From Marivivens donghaensis (GTDB lineage: Bacteria > Pseudomonadota > Alphaproteobacteria > Rhodobacterales > Rhodobacteraceae), in NCBI RefSeq assembly GCF_011806565.1, contig NZ_JAATOP010000012.1:43640-107639 (forward strand): 64,000 nucleotides of DNA, read 5' to 3'. The position numbers were made by a program, and so were the translations under genes. Shown one piece after another: positions 8,157 through 17,182 of this stretch. A model generated the notes under the pieces. It ran no database searches. It was not told the origin of the DNA and saw nothing but the letters and a program-made list of their open reading frames with translations. Each line of letters opens with the position of its first letter. The first letter of the stretch is position 1.

Positions 8157-9005
8157 ATGACCCGCTCATTTACCGCATGGCTACAGGCAGCGCCGCTGGC
8201 GATCGTACTGGTCGGTTTCCTTGTCGCGCCGATCATCATGATTGTGATCGTCAGCTTCTGGGGCGCCACCGAATGGTCGATCTATCCGGCCTTCCAGTTC
8301 GATAACTACGCTTATCTGTTCAGCTCGGAAGTCACGTACCGCGTGTTCTTTGCCACGTTCAAATACGCTTTCATCACGTGGGCTTTCACGCTTTCCATCG
8401 GTTTTACGGTGGCCTATTTCCTTGCATTCCACGTCCGCACGCAGGCGATGCAGATCGCGCTCTTCCTGCTCTGCACGATCCCGTTCTGGACGTCGAACAT
8501 CATCCGCATGATTTCCTGGATTCCGTTTCTGGGCCGCAACGGCATCGCCAACCAGACGCTGATTTCGTGGGGCATCATCGACGAGCCGCTCGAATGGCTG
8601 CTCTATTCCGACTTCTCGGTGATCCTTGCCTTCGTGCACCTTTACACGCTGTTCATGGTGGTGCCGATCTTCAACACCATGATGCGTATCGACAAATCGC
8701 TGATCGAGGCCGCCTATGACAACGGTGCCTCCGCGATGCAGACGCTCTGGCATGTGATCGTGCCGCTGACAAAGCCGGGTATCATGATCGGCACCATCTT
8801 TGTCGTGACGCTGGTCATGGGTGACTTCATCACCGTGCGCTTCATGTCGGGCAGTCAGAAAGCCAACGTGGGGCGCCTGATCTCCAACGACATCGGGCTG
8901 CTGCAATACCCGTCCGCTTCCGCCACCGCTGTTGTGCTGCTGTGTACCGTGCTGATCGTGATCGCCGTGCTGCTGCGCTTCGTCAACATCCGCAAGGAGC
9001 TGTGA
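8157..9005 (+). CDS. PotB-like ABC transporter permease
   Basis: Inner-membrane permease (282 aa) with six predicted helices. The conserved cytoplasmic EAA loop reads EAAYDNGASAMQTLWHVIVP (about 182-201), the contact site for the ATPase. The N-terminal helix starts around residue 12. GAGAGGCCCC precedes the ATG. It is followed after one base by the second permease. The pair of unequal permeases with a PotA-like ATPase is the standard layout of polyamine/opine-type importers. Confidence 0.93.
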   Translation: MTRSFTAWLQAAPLAIVLVGFLVAPIIMIVIVSFWGATEWSIYPAFQFDNYAYLFSSEVTYRVFFATFKYAFITWAFTLSIGFTVAYFLAFHVRTQAMQIALFLLCTIPFWTSNIIRMISWIPFLGRNGIANQTLISWGIIDEPLEWLLYSDFSVILAFVHLYTLFMVVPIFNTMMRIDKSLIEAAYDNGASAMQTLWHVIVPLTKPGIMIGTIFVVTLVMGDFITVRFMSGSQKANVGRLISNDIGLLQYPSASATAVVLLCTVLIVIAVLLRFVNIRKEL

Positions 9006-9006
9006 G

Positions 9007-9843
9007 ATGGAAAGCCGTTCCCGTTCTTTCTACGTCCTCGCCACGTTTTTCGCGCTGTTCCTGCTGTTCCTCTACGGCCCAACGATCACCATCGCGATCC
9101 TGTCGTTCCAAGGCCCGCAGGGCGGTCTGACCTTCCCGATGAACGGCGTGTCGCTCTATTGGTTCTTCGACCTGTTCGAAGAGCAAGCGGTCGGCGATAT
9201 CTGGGGCGCGTTCCGCCGCAGCTTCGGCCTTGGCCTGATGGTCATGGTAACGACGGTGGTCGTTTCGGTCGCGGCGGGCCTCGCCTTCCGCAAGAAATTT
9301 CCCGGCGCGGGCATCCTGTTCTACCTTGCGATCACATCGCTGGTGATCCCGTCGATCCTGATTTCGCTCGGCGTCGGCCTGATCTTCCAGCAACTCGGGC
9401 TCAAGATCCACTGGGCGACCTCGGGCTTCGGCTCGCAGCTGACATGGACGCTTCCGTTCGGCCTGCTGATCATGTTCGCGGTGTTCAACCGTTTCGACAA
9501 AAGCTTCGAAGAAGCCGCCCGCGACCAAGGCGCAACGGCGTGGCAGACGATCCGCTTCGTGATCCTCCCGATCATTGCGCCGTCGCTGCTCGGCGTTGCT
9601 CTCTTCGGCTTTACGCTCAGCTACGATGAATTCGCCCGCACGCTGATGACCGCAGGCAGCTACAACACGCTCCCGCTGGAGATTTTCGGCATGACGACCA
9701 ACGTCACAACGCCGGTGATCTACGCGCTCGGCACGCTGACGACGCTGTTCTCGTTCCTTATCATCGGCGTGTTCATCCTCACTGTCTTCTTCATGCAAAA
9801 GCGCCGCTCGCGCGCCGGTTCGGACGCGGGCAAGGGGGTCTGA
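9007..9843 (+). CDS. PotC-like ABC transporter permease
   Basis: Second inner-membrane permease (278 aa) of the importer, with about six helices and the EAA loop EAARDQGATAWQTIRFVILP (about 168-187). The start ATG lies one base after the stop of the first permease (tgagATG), with an AAGGAGCTG ribosome-binding site inside that gene. The terminal residues are basic (QKRRSRAGSDAGKGV). Its TGA overlaps the ATG of the racemase gene, coupling enzyme and transporter expression. Confidence 0.93.
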   Translation: MESRSRSFYVLATFFALFLLFLYGPTITIAILSFQGPQGGLTFPMNGVSLYWFFDLFEEQAVGDIWGAFRRSFGLGLMVMVTTVVVSVAAGLAFRKKFPGAGILFYLAITSLVIPSILISLGVGLIFQQLGLKIHWATSGFGSQLTWTLPFGLLIMFAVFNRFDKSFEEAARDQGATAWQTIRFVILPIIAPSLLGVALFGFTLSYDEFARTLMTAGSYNTLPLEIFGMTTNVTTPVIYALGTLTTLFSFLIIGVFILTVFFMQKRRSRAGSDAGKGV

Positions 9844-10481
9844 TGCGCATCGTATATGTGAACCCCAATTCCACCGAGGCGATGACCAGTGGGATCGTTT
9901 CGGTCGCCCGCGCGGAACTGCCCGACGACGAGATTATCGGCGTAACCAACGCAGGCGGCCCACCCGCGATCCAAGGACCGGAGGACGGCGACGCCGCCGT
10001 TCCCGGGGTTCTGGAGGCCGTCCGCGCCAACCCCGACGCGGGCGCGATCGTCATCGGATGTTTCGACGACACCGGATTGGCTGAGGCGCAGGCGGCGGCA
10101 TCCTGCCCCGTGCTCGGCATCGGGCAGGCGTCCTATCTGATGGCGGCATTGCTGGGAAAGAAGTTCTCAGTGGTCACGTCGCTCGACGTGTCGGTACCCG
10201 TGATCGAAGCAAACATCGCACGCGGCGGTTTCGCGGATGCGTGCAGCGCGGTGACGGCGAGCGGCTTGCCCGTGCTGACCATCGACGAGGGCAGCGAAGA
10301 TACCCGCAGAACCTTGGCCGACCACATCAGCCGCGCACACGGCGATGTTGTGGTGCTGGGTTGCGCGGGGATGGCGCCGCTGCGCGCCGATCTGGAAGCG
10401 CGGACGGGCGTCACGCTGATCGACGGCGTTGCCGCCTCGGCCCATCTGGCAAAGGCGGCAGCGGCTTACATCAGGGCTTAA
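9843..10481 (+). CDS. Asp/Glu/hydantoin racemase family protein
   Basis: Cytoplasmic cofactor-independent racemase (212 aa) of the hydantoin racemase/AroM-like family. The two catalytic cysteines are visible in matching contexts: IGCFDDTGL (Cys73) and LGCAGM (Cys174); the N-terminal VNPNST motif is the typical HyuE phosphate/carboxylate loop. It is translationally coupled (TGATG) to the permease gene, so its substrate is probably what the importer brings in, for instance a hydantoin or a D-amino acid derivative. Allantoin racemase belongs to the same family and is an alternative. No hydantoinase or carbamoylase is present in the window. It ends tail-to-tail with the aldo/keto reductase, overlapping by 4 bp. 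Confidence 0.88.
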   Translation: MRIVYVNPNSTEAMTSGIVSVARAELPDDEIIGVTNAGGPPAIQGPEDGDAAVPGVLEAVRANPDAGAIVIGCFDDTGLAEAQAAASCPVLGIGQASYLMAALLGKKFSVVTSLDVSVPVIEANIARGGFADACSAVTASGLPVLTIDEGSEDTRRTLADHISRAHGDVVVLGCAGMAPLRADLEARTGVTLIDGVAASAHLAKAAAAYIRA

Positions 10482-11431
10482 TTGCCGGCGTCATTAAGGT
10501 GCGCCATGTCCTCTTCCGTCAGGACCAGTTCGGCGGCCTTGGCGAAGCTTTCGACCTGAGACACCTTGGTCGCGCTGGCAATCGGCGCGGTCACGCCATC
10601 CGAATTGATGATCCACGCCAGCGCCACCTCGGCCGGAGCGGCGGAGTGTTTGTCGGCCACGTCGGTCAGCGCCTCGATAATCTTCATGCCGCGGTCATTT
10701 ACGTATTTCTCGACCATGCCGCCGCGCTGACGGCCTTCGAGGTCGGCCTTGCTGCGGTATTTGCCCGACAGGAATCCCGACGCGAGGCTGAAATACGTCA
10801 CGACGCCGATGTTGTTGGCGATGCAATAGTCGCGCAGCTCGCCCTCGAACGTGTCGCGGTCGTAAAGATTATATTCGGGCTGGAGCACCTGATAGTGCGG
10901 CAGTCCCTTGTCACTGGCGATTTGCGCCGCGTTTTCCAGCATGGTCGCGTCATAGTTCGACGCACCGATGGCGCGGATTTTGCCTGCTTTGAGCAGCTTG
11001 TCATACGCCTCCAGTGTCTCGTGATGCTGCGCGGTCGGGTCGGGCCAGTGCGAGAAATAGAGGTCCACGTAGTCGGTTTTCAGACGCGACAGGGAGTCGT
11101 CTATGGCGGTACTGATCCAGCGTTCGGACAGGCCCTTTTTGCTCTCGCCGCCCATGTCGGAGCCAACTTTGGTGAAGAGCTTCACCTTCTCGCGCATCCC
11201 CGGACGGGCGGACAACCAGTTGCCCAGAACGGTCTCGGACTCGCCGCCCGAATTGCCGTCGGCCCACGCGGAATAGACGTCTGCGGTATCGATGGTGTCG
11301 AAGCCGTGGTCGATGAAGGCGTCGAGAATGCGGAAGCTCTCTGCCTCGTCGAGTGTCCAGCCGAGCACGTTGCCGCCGAACACGATGGGAGAGATCTTCA
11401 GTCCCGTTTTACCCAGTTCACGATTATCCAT
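10478..11431 (-). CDS. Aldo/keto reductase
   Basis: NAD(P)H-dependent oxidoreductase with a TIM-barrel fold (317 aa). The catalytic tetrad is complete: Asp48 and Tyr53 in DTADVYS, Lys88 in LFTKVGSD and His128 in YFSHWPDP. The C-terminal cofactor region contains PIASATKVSQVE. The ATG at 11431 is preceded by AAAGGAG at ideal distance, which rules out the longer frame. It belongs to the broad group of YajO/Tas/YghZ-like reductases; the physiological substrate cannot be inferred. It is a single gene between the ABC/racemase operon and the oxidase operon. Confidence 0.92.
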   Translation of the reverse strand: MDNRELGKTGLKISPIVFGGNVLGWTLDEAESFRILDAFIDHGFDTIDTADVYSAWADGNSGGESETVLGNWLSARPGMREKVKLFTKVGSDMGGESKKGLSERWISTAIDDSLSRLKTDYVDLYFSHWPDPTAQHHETLEAYDKLLKAGKIRAIGASNYDATMLENAAQIASDKGLPHYQVLQPEYNLYDRDTFEGELRDYCIANNIGVVTYFSLASGFLSGKYRSKADLEGRQRGGMVEKYVNDRGMKIIEALTDVADKHSAAPAEVALAWIINSDGVTAPIASATKVSQVESFAKAAELVLTEEDMAHLNDAGN

Positions 11432-11530
11432 GATGAAATCTCCTTTCTGAGGAATGCTCACCATAGCTATCGCGAACGCCGAAAGTTGCGACCCCGTTCA
11501 CCCGTTCGTGCGCTGCACAACCCGCGGGGT

Positions 11531-12601
11531 CTATCGCACCGAGGAATAATAGGCGGCGAGGTCCGCGATATCTTCGTCCGACAACGGCTTGGCGGCGGCG
11601 GCCATCAGATGCGCGCGCTCGGTCGTTGGAACGGGGCCGTCGCGGTACATCATCAGCCAGTTATAAAGGAAATACCCGTGCTGCCCTGCGATGCGCGGCA
11701 CGTCGCTGCGTTCGGGGTAAAGGCCGTTTTCGCCGTGCCCTTCGTGGCAGGATGAACAGGCGGCGATGTCCTCGTGTTCACTGCCGCGATTGGCCAGATC
11801 GCGCCCACGCTCCGCATCGCCGAAAGGCAAGGGGATGCCGTTCCATTCGGCCCCGCCGCCCGCCATGCCCTCCGCGACGCGGGCGCGTTCGATGGGTTCG
11901 AGCGGTTTGGCGAGGGGTTGCATGAACCCGCTCTGCCGCTGGCCGTTTCCGTAGGCCATCAGCGCGGCGATCAGGTAGCCCTCGGACTGGCCGCTGACGA
12001 TGGGAGCGGCGCCACCCCTGCCCATGCCGTCCTCGCCATGGCAACGGGTGCAGGTGTTGGGAATGCCGTCCGTAAAGCTGATCGCGTCGGAGCTGTAGGC
12101 TCCCGCCTCGCCGAATGCTGCCTCTTCGTATGTAGTGCGATCGAAGTCGTTGTAATGGCTCAGGAATGCGGCCATCGCCCAAGGCTCGTCATCACGCTCG
12201 GCGACCCATGACGGCATCCCTGTGTATTTGAAGCCGTGGCGGGCGATCCACCAGAATTCCTCGGGTTCATAGTCGTCGCCATCGAGCGGCGGCGGGGCGG
12301 GGCGCATATGTTCTACGACAGGATTTCGCTCGATCCCCGGTGCGCCGTGGCACATCTGGCAGCTCGTCGCAAAATGCCCCGCGCCGAGGCGGATGAGGGC
12401 CGGATCGCTCAGATCGACCTGCGCCGGCACCTCGATACGGCTGGCGCGGACGGTGACGGCGTTGCGCAGATACTGGTGCAGCACCTCGCCCACCAGCGGG
12501 AAATGCGGGACGGAGGCGGCGATGTTATAGGGCGCGAGGGTGAAGAACGCGGCACCGGCAATGGCAGCGATGGCGGCTCCGCCGATGAGGTAGTGTTTCA
12601 T
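11531..12601 (-). CDS. Triheme c-type cytochrome
   Basis: Membrane-anchored or exported cytochrome c (356 aa). An N-terminal hydrophobic segment (about 4-27) precedes three haem-binding CxxCH motifs: CQMCH (81-85), CTRCH (184-188) and CSSCH (282-286), each starting a cytochrome c domain of ~90 residues. It is the last gene of the oxidase operon and overlaps the CtaG-like gene by 4 bp. It probably passes electrons to the oxidase or from a dehydrogenase to it; the two later domains resemble the c4-type diheme cytochromes. The exact partner is inferred from the operon only. Confidence 0.88.
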   Translation of the reverse strand: MKHYLIGGAAIAAIAGAAFFTLAPYNIAASVPHFPLVGEVLHQYLRNAVTVRASRIEVPAQVDLSDPALIRLGAGHFATSCQMCHGAPGIERNPVVEHMRPAPPPLDGDDYEPEEFWWIARHGFKYTGMPSWVAERDDEPWAMAAFLSHYNDFDRTTYEEAAFGEAGAYSSDAISFTDGIPNTCTRCHGEDGMGRGGAAPIVSGQSEGYLIAALMAYGNGQRQSGFMQPLAKPLEPIERARVAEGMAGGGAEWNGIPLPFGDAERGRDLANRGSEHEDIAACSSCHEGHGENGLYPERSDVPRIAGQHGYFLYNWLMMYRDGPVPTTERAHLMAAAAKPLSDEDIADLAAYYSSVR

Positions 12602-13176
12602 GCGAATGCCTCCGATGTTTCGAGTGCGAGCCAGATCCGGCGGAGGGCCGCGGCGAGGTACATCGCGCCGCCTGCGCCAGCCATGAGGATGCCCGCGATC
12701 TGTTGTTCTTCGAGCGCATCAAGGCCCAGATATCCCGCGCAAAAACTGCCGTAGAGCAAGCGCGGCGCGAGGCCGATCAGCGCGCCGAGCAGCGTCATAT
12801 GCATGGTCGTGACCAGCAGCACGATTGCGCCGCCGAAGTTCCCTGCGCTCCGCACCGAGGTCCACAAAAGCAGCCCTGCGAGCAGGAAACTCGCCTGTTC
12901 CAGCACGAACCCCGTCGTCGTCATCCGCGCCCAGACATGCAGCGAAGGCAGGTGCCAAGCCCAGACGATGACGGCCTCCATGATCGCTCCCGCCGCAAGC
13001 CAGACGGCGCTATTGGGCAGCGGCAGACGGAAGGCGAGCAGGGCAGGCACCATGACGGTGACGCTCAGGTGCAGCACCATATGCAGCACCATCGACCCCG
13101 TCGCCAGCCTCGGCAGTGGCGACAGCCAGAGCGCGGCGAGAAGCAGCAGCGCAAATATCCGGCGGGGCGTCAGCAT
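12598..13176 (-). CDS. CtaG-like cytochrome c oxidase assembly protein (caa3_CtaG family)
   Basis: Integral membrane protein (192 aa), about six helices, of the Bacillus-type CtaG (caa3_CtaG) family that supports formation of active caa3 oxidase. Conserved histidines lie in the membrane part (LHMVLHLSVTVMVPALL, HLPSLHVW, TTMHMTLLG), as expected for a copper- or haem-related factor. The family is usually longer (~250-300 aa), so this is a short version. The start at 13176 overlaps the preceding gene by 7 bp. It should not be confused with the unrelated Cox11-type CtaG. Confidence 0.82.
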   Translation of the reverse strand: MLTPRRIFALLLLAALWLSPLPRLATGSMVLHMVLHLSVTVMVPALLAFRLPLPNSAVWLAAGAIMEAVIVWAWHLPSLHVWARMTTTGFVLEQASFLLAGLLLWTSVRSAGNFGGAIVLLVTTMHMTLLGALIGLAPRLLYGSFCAGYLGLDALEEQQIAGILMAGAGGAMYLAAALRRIWLALETSEAFA

Positions 13177-13571
13177 TCGCCGAGCACCAATCCGGGGATG
13201 ATGTTGAACACGATGGCGACCGCCGACAGCACGCAAAGCAGCAGTGAGACGTGGCCGATGAACTTGTCCCGCCCGCGTTCGGAGCTTTCGGTGATCTCCT
13301 CAAAGATCAAAAACACGCCGCCGTAGCGTTTGACGGCGATCCACGCCAACCACGCGATCACCGCGCAGCAGAAAACGCCGAGACCGATGGCGATCCAGCG
13401 CGGCTCCATCAAGGGTGCAGCGTTCGGGGCCTTCGCGCAATAGACGGCGGCGACCCAGTAGGAGATCAGGAAATGCGCCGCCCAGATCGAAGGCGAAGCG
13501 ACGAGGATCCAGATCGACCCTTGGTCAATGACGCGAGGCGCATCACCGGGCGGTTCGGGAAGCTCGGGCAT
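13170..13571 (-). CDS. Small membrane protein of the oxidase operon
   Basis: Unnamed protein of 133 aa, with about three membrane segments (around 20-40, 55-75 and 100-125), placed between the fused oxidase subunit I/III and the CtaG-like factor. It is translationally coupled on both sides (TGATG with the oxidase gene, 7-bp overlap with ctaG). Its position is that of subunit IV-like or accessory proteins in caa3 operons, but it shows no motif I can name. A structural or assembly role in the oxidase is inference from position. Confidence 0.7.
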   Translation of the reverse strand: MPELPEPPGDAPRVIDQGSIWILVASPSIWAAHFLISYWVAAVYCAKAPNAAPLMEPRWIAIGLGVFCCAVIAWLAWIAVKRYGGVFLIFEEITESSERGRDKFIGHVSLLLCVLSAVAIVFNIIPGLVLGEC

Positions 13572-16126
13572 CACAGCACTCCCATCATCAGCGGGAACAG
13601 GGCGAGAAGGGCGAAGGTCACGATCACGGTGATCGCCACGAAATGCCCGTAGAGCGTCAGGTTGATGACGTCCGCGCGGAAAATCGGCGTGCAGCAATGC
13701 TTCCAGATGCGGGCGATGACGTAGCCGTGCATCACTGCATCAAGGATCAGGTGCAGGCCCGTCCAGAGGATCAGCATCCAGACCATTGCGTCGAAACTGT
13801 GCACCGTCGGATCGAGGCCCACCGCCCACGCGGCATAGCACCACGCAGCGATACCGGCGGTTTTTATGACGACGGAGCCGACCAGCAGGATCATGGAGAT
13901 CGTGCCGTTGTCCTTTCGCAGTGCCTCGCGCGCCGCGATCGTCATGCCCCAACCGACCAGCATCAGTGCGAGGCCGCCCATCAGCGGACCGAAGGCAGGC
14001 ACATCGGCCAAAGACGGCAGGAAATCGGGCAGCGCGGTCCAAAAGAAGAAGTAACTGAACACGAGGCCCGTGAACGCCGTCATATCGCCTGTCATGGTGA
14101 TGAACACCGCCCACCAGCCGACGGATTTGTTCCCTTGCGCGTAGGTCGGCAAAGTGATCCCGCGTCCGACGTACTTGGTCGTCTTTTCGGGGATGCGCGC
14201 CGTGCCGGTCCAGAGCCAGCGCAGCACGAACGCCACAAAGCCCGCGCCGAAGAACAGCGTCCATGTCCAGAGGTGGAAGGTCGCGAGGATGAACACCGCA
14301 CCGAGGCAGAACGCAGCGCCGAGTGTCAGGAAGCTCGGCCCGCCAACGCGCTGCACGAACAGGGGCCGCGCGTCGAGGATGTCGGTGACGATCAGTTCGC
14401 GCTCGCCCTCTTCGGCATCAGGAAGGAACCACTCCCCGCGGTCCATTTCGCCGACCAGTTCAGGCTGTTCCCACAGGGGATAGCGGGTGTGCACGTAGGG
14501 GATCGAGCGGACGCCCCACGGGGTGCCTTCCTGCTCTTCCGACCACTCCATCGTGCCCGCGTTCCAGATGTTGCGCGGCGCAGCGGCGTGTTTGCCGCGC
14601 GGCCACAGGACGTTGATAGCGAGCACGAGGAAACCGAAGGCAAAAACGAACGAACCGATGGTGGAGACCATGTTCAAGAGGCCCCAGCCGTCCGACAGTT
14701 GATACGTCCAGACGCGGCGCGGCATGCCCATGATGCCCGTCCAGTGCATCGGCAGAAACGCCACGTTGAAGCCGCCGAACATGAGCCAGAAGCTCCACTT
14801 GCCCGCGCGGTCGTTCATCTTGCGCTTGGTAACAAAGGGATACCAGTAATGGATGCCCGCGAAGAGCGGGAACAGCATCCCGCCGATCAGCGTGTAGTGC
14901 AGGTGCGCCACGACAAAGTAACTGTCATGCGCCTGCCAGTCGAACGGCACCAGCGCGACCATGACACCCGTCAGGCCGCCGAAGACAAAGATCGCCAACG
15001 CTCCGCCCGCGAACAGCATCGGAACCGACGGGCGGACCTTGGCGACGAGCATGGTGGCGATAAAACAGAAAATCTGGATGCCCGTGGGGACGGCCACGGC
15101 CTCTGACGCGGCAGAGAAGAACGCGAGCGATATTTCGGGCAGGCCGGTCGTGAACATATGGTGGACCCACAGCCCGAAGCTGAGGAACGCGACGCTCACC
15201 GCCGACAGCACGATCCACGAATGACCGACCATCGGACGACCGGCAAAGGTCGGCAGCATGGTGGCGATCAGCGCGATGGACGGCAGGAAGATGATATAGA
15301 CTTCAGGATGCCCGAAAATCCAGAACAGATGCTGCCAGAGGAGCGGGTCGCCCCCACGGTCGGGGTCGAAGAACGCCCAGCCGAAGGCGCGCTCCATCTC
15401 CAGCAGCAGATCGCCCGCGATGAGCGGCGGGAAGGCGAAGAGGATCATCCCCGCCACGACCAGCACGTACCAGCAATAAAGCGGCACGAGGTTCAGGCGC
15501 ATCCCCGGCGGGCGGGATTTCAGGACGCCGACGATCAGTTCGACCGCTGCGGCGATGGAGGAGACCTCGATAAACGACAGGCCGAGCAGCCAGATATCCG
15601 TGCCGAGGCCGGAGTACGCGGGGTCCGACGACAGCGGCGTATACATGAACCAACCGCCATCCGGCGCGACCCCGAAAAAGATAGAACCGCAGACGAAAAC
15701 GCCGCCGATCACGAAGCACCAGAAGCCGAAGGCAGAGAGCCTCGGGAACGGCAAATCGCGGGCGCCGAGGATCTCGGGCAGGATGATGATCGCGACCGCT
15801 TCGAAGATCGGGACCGCGAAGAGGAACATCATCGCCGTGCCGTGCAGCGTAAACAGCTGGTTATAAAGTGACTGCGAAAACAGCGGGTTATCAGGCACCG
15901 CGAGTTGCACACGGATCAGCAGCGCGAGGATGCCGGCAAAGACGAAGAACGCGAACGACGTCAGCAGATACCACTTCCCGACGTGGCTGTTGTTGACGGC
16001 GGAAACGCCGCGCCAGCCCGTCGGTTTTTTCCACACATCAAGCAGCCGCGCGCGCTGCGCCTCGTCACGGGCCTTGTCGTAGGGTTCGGCGGGCGGAAGC
16101 TGGGAAAGGTCGATTTCGTCCGTCAT
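13571..16126 (-). CDS. ctaD: Cytochrome c oxidase, fused subunits I and III
   Basis: Haem-copper oxidase (851 aa) combining the catalytic subunit I (about 1-560) with subunit III (about 640-851) in one chain, a fusion known from caa3-type enzymes. Haem a ligands His95 and His410, haem a3 ligand His408 and CuB ligands His273, His322 and His323 are all present, as is Tyr277, which forms the His-Tyr cross-link (GHPEVY, with Glu275 of the D-channel). The D-channel entry Asp124 is conserved, but the Asn seven residues later is Ser131. The K-channel lysine of the VPTGIKIF motif is Gln351. Overlaps the subunit II gene by 4 bp. Pumping efficiency may differ from standard A1 enzymes. Confidence 0.94.
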   Translation of the reverse strand: MTDEIDLSQLPPAEPYDKARDEAQRARLLDVWKKPTGWRGVSAVNNSHVGKWYLLTSFAFFVFAGILALLIRVQLAVPDNPLFSQSLYNQLFTLHGTAMMFLFAVPIFEAVAIIILPEILGARDLPFPRLSAFGFWCFVIGGVFVCGSIFFGVAPDGGWFMYTPLSSDPAYSGLGTDIWLLGLSFIEVSSIAAAVELIVGVLKSRPPGMRLNLVPLYCWYVLVVAGMILFAFPPLIAGDLLLEMERAFGWAFFDPDRGGDPLLWQHLFWIFGHPEVYIIFLPSIALIATMLPTFAGRPMVGHSWIVLSAVSVAFLSFGLWVHHMFTTGLPEISLAFFSAASEAVAVPTGIQIFCFIATMLVAKVRPSVPMLFAGGALAIFVFGGLTGVMVALVPFDWQAHDSYFVVAHLHYTLIGGMLFPLFAGIHYWYPFVTKRKMNDRAGKWSFWLMFGGFNVAFLPMHWTGIMGMPRRVWTYQLSDGWGLLNMVSTIGSFVFAFGFLVLAINVLWPRGKHAAAPRNIWNAGTMEWSEEQEGTPWGVRSIPYVHTRYPLWEQPELVGEMDRGEWFLPDAEEGERELIVTDILDARPLFVQRVGGPSFLTLGAAFCLGAVFILATFHLWTWTLFFGAGFVAFVLRWLWTGTARIPEKTTKYVGRGITLPTYAQGNKSVGWWAVFITMTGDMTAFTGLVFSYFFFWTALPDFLPSLADVPAFGPLMGGLALMLVGWGMTIAAREALRKDNGTISMILLVGSVVIKTAGIAAWCYAAWAVGLDPTVHSFDAMVWMLILWTGLHLILDAVMHGYVIARIWKHCCTPIFRADVINLTLYGHFVAITVIVTFALLALFPLMMGVL

Positions 16127-17082
16127 TCAAGGCTCATGAGGAAAGAGACAAGGGCCTCCAGCCGCGCGCCGTTGATGTGCGGATAGCTGGGCATGTCGAT
16201 GTCGGGTTTCATGTTGTCGAGGTCGGTGATCCAGTCGGACACGTTATCTGGCGTCATTTTGTAGATACCAGCGCCGAGCCGTTCGCGGCTGGCAAAGTGC
16301 GTCAGATCGGGACCGACAGGGCCGATGGAGTCCGTGCCGCGAATGGTGTGACACGACCCGCAACCTTCCTCGGTGAAGACCTGATAGCCTTCGTCCTCAG
16401 GGTCCACGGTGGCGGGTTGGGCCTGCGCCGCGAGCCACGCGTCGAACTCGTCAGGCTCCATCACCACAGTGTCGAACCGCATCAGCGCGTGCGCGCCGCC
16501 GCAGTATTCCGCGCAAAGCCCGCCCCAGTTGCCGAGCTTTTGCGGGGTTAGCGCCAATTGCGTTTCGCGCCCGGGGATCATGTCCATTTTGCCGCCCAAG
16601 GACGGCACCCAGAACGAGTGGATCACGTCGTCGGCGGTCAGCTTAAATAGCGCGGTTTCACCCAGCGGGATGCGGATTTCGTTGGCGGTCGGGACGGGCC
16701 CGTCGTCGGTGTCGTAGACCACGCGCCACCACCAGCGCTCGCCATCGACGCGTATTGTGCGGTCGCCTTCGTTCGGGGTGATGTCCTTGAGGATGACGAG
16801 CCCCCAGACCAGCAGCGCGCCGACGACCACGGTCGGAAATACCGCGCCGCCCCAGACGATGAAGTGCCGCGCCTGCTGTTCGCGGTCGGGAACGGAGGCC
16901 TTTTGCGCGTAGACCGCTGCGCCGATGACGATGCACCAGATCACGGCCGCCCCGATCAGCAGCACCCAGAACAGATGTTCCACGCGCTGCGCTTCCTCGC
17001 CCGCCGCAGAGAGCCAGTTGTGCCGTCCACTACATCCCGCGAGCAAAAACGGAAGTAAGAATAATACCTTGCGCCCCGACAC
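16123..17082 (-). CDS. ctaC: Cytochrome c oxidase subunit II with cytochrome c domain
   Basis: Lipoprotein subunit II (319 aa) of a caa3-type oxidase. The signal ends in LLAGC (Cys17 lipidated); two membrane helices (about 38-58 and 75-97) follow. The CuA site is complete: His155, Cys190, Glu192, Cys194, His198 and Met201. A C-terminal cytochrome c domain carries CGSCH (241-245), so electrons can enter through the fused haem. Start is a GTG at 17082 with GGGGGA upstream. First gene of a five-gene operon (subunit II, I+III, small membrane protein, CtaG, triheme cytochrome). Confidence 0.94.
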   Translation of the reverse strand: MSGRKVLFLLPFLLAGCSGRHNWLSAAGEEAQRVEHLFWVLLIGAAVIWCIVIGAAVYAQKASVPDREQQARHFIVWGGAVFPTVVVGALLVWGLVILKDITPNEGDRTIRVDGERWWWRVVYDTDDGPVPTANEIRIPLGETALFKLTADDVIHSFWVPSLGGKMDMIPGRETQLALTPQKLGNWGGLCAEYCGGAHALMRFDTVVMEPDEFDAWLAAQAQPATVDPEDEGYQVFTEEGCGSCHTIRGTDSIGPVGPDLTHFASRERLGAGIYKMTPDNVSDWITDLDNMKPDIDMPSYPHINGARLEALVSFLMSLE

Positions 17083-17164
17083 CCAGTCCCCCGAAAGCTA
17101 TCAGAAGAACCAACGGCTTAGTCGCGGGAGGGTTCCCGAAAAAGTGAGTCTTTGTGAGCGAGGA

Positions 17165-17177
17165 CCGCGGAACGCGG
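17165..17177. other. Short hairpin between ctaC and the Ldh-family gene
   Basis: CCGCG (17165-17169) and CGCGG (17173-17177) with a 3-nt loop, followed on the plus strand by five T. It lies just downstream of the Ldh-family stop on the minus strand and may mark the end of that transcript, although the T-run faces the other way. Confidence 0.35.
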
Positions 17178-17182
17178 CATTT

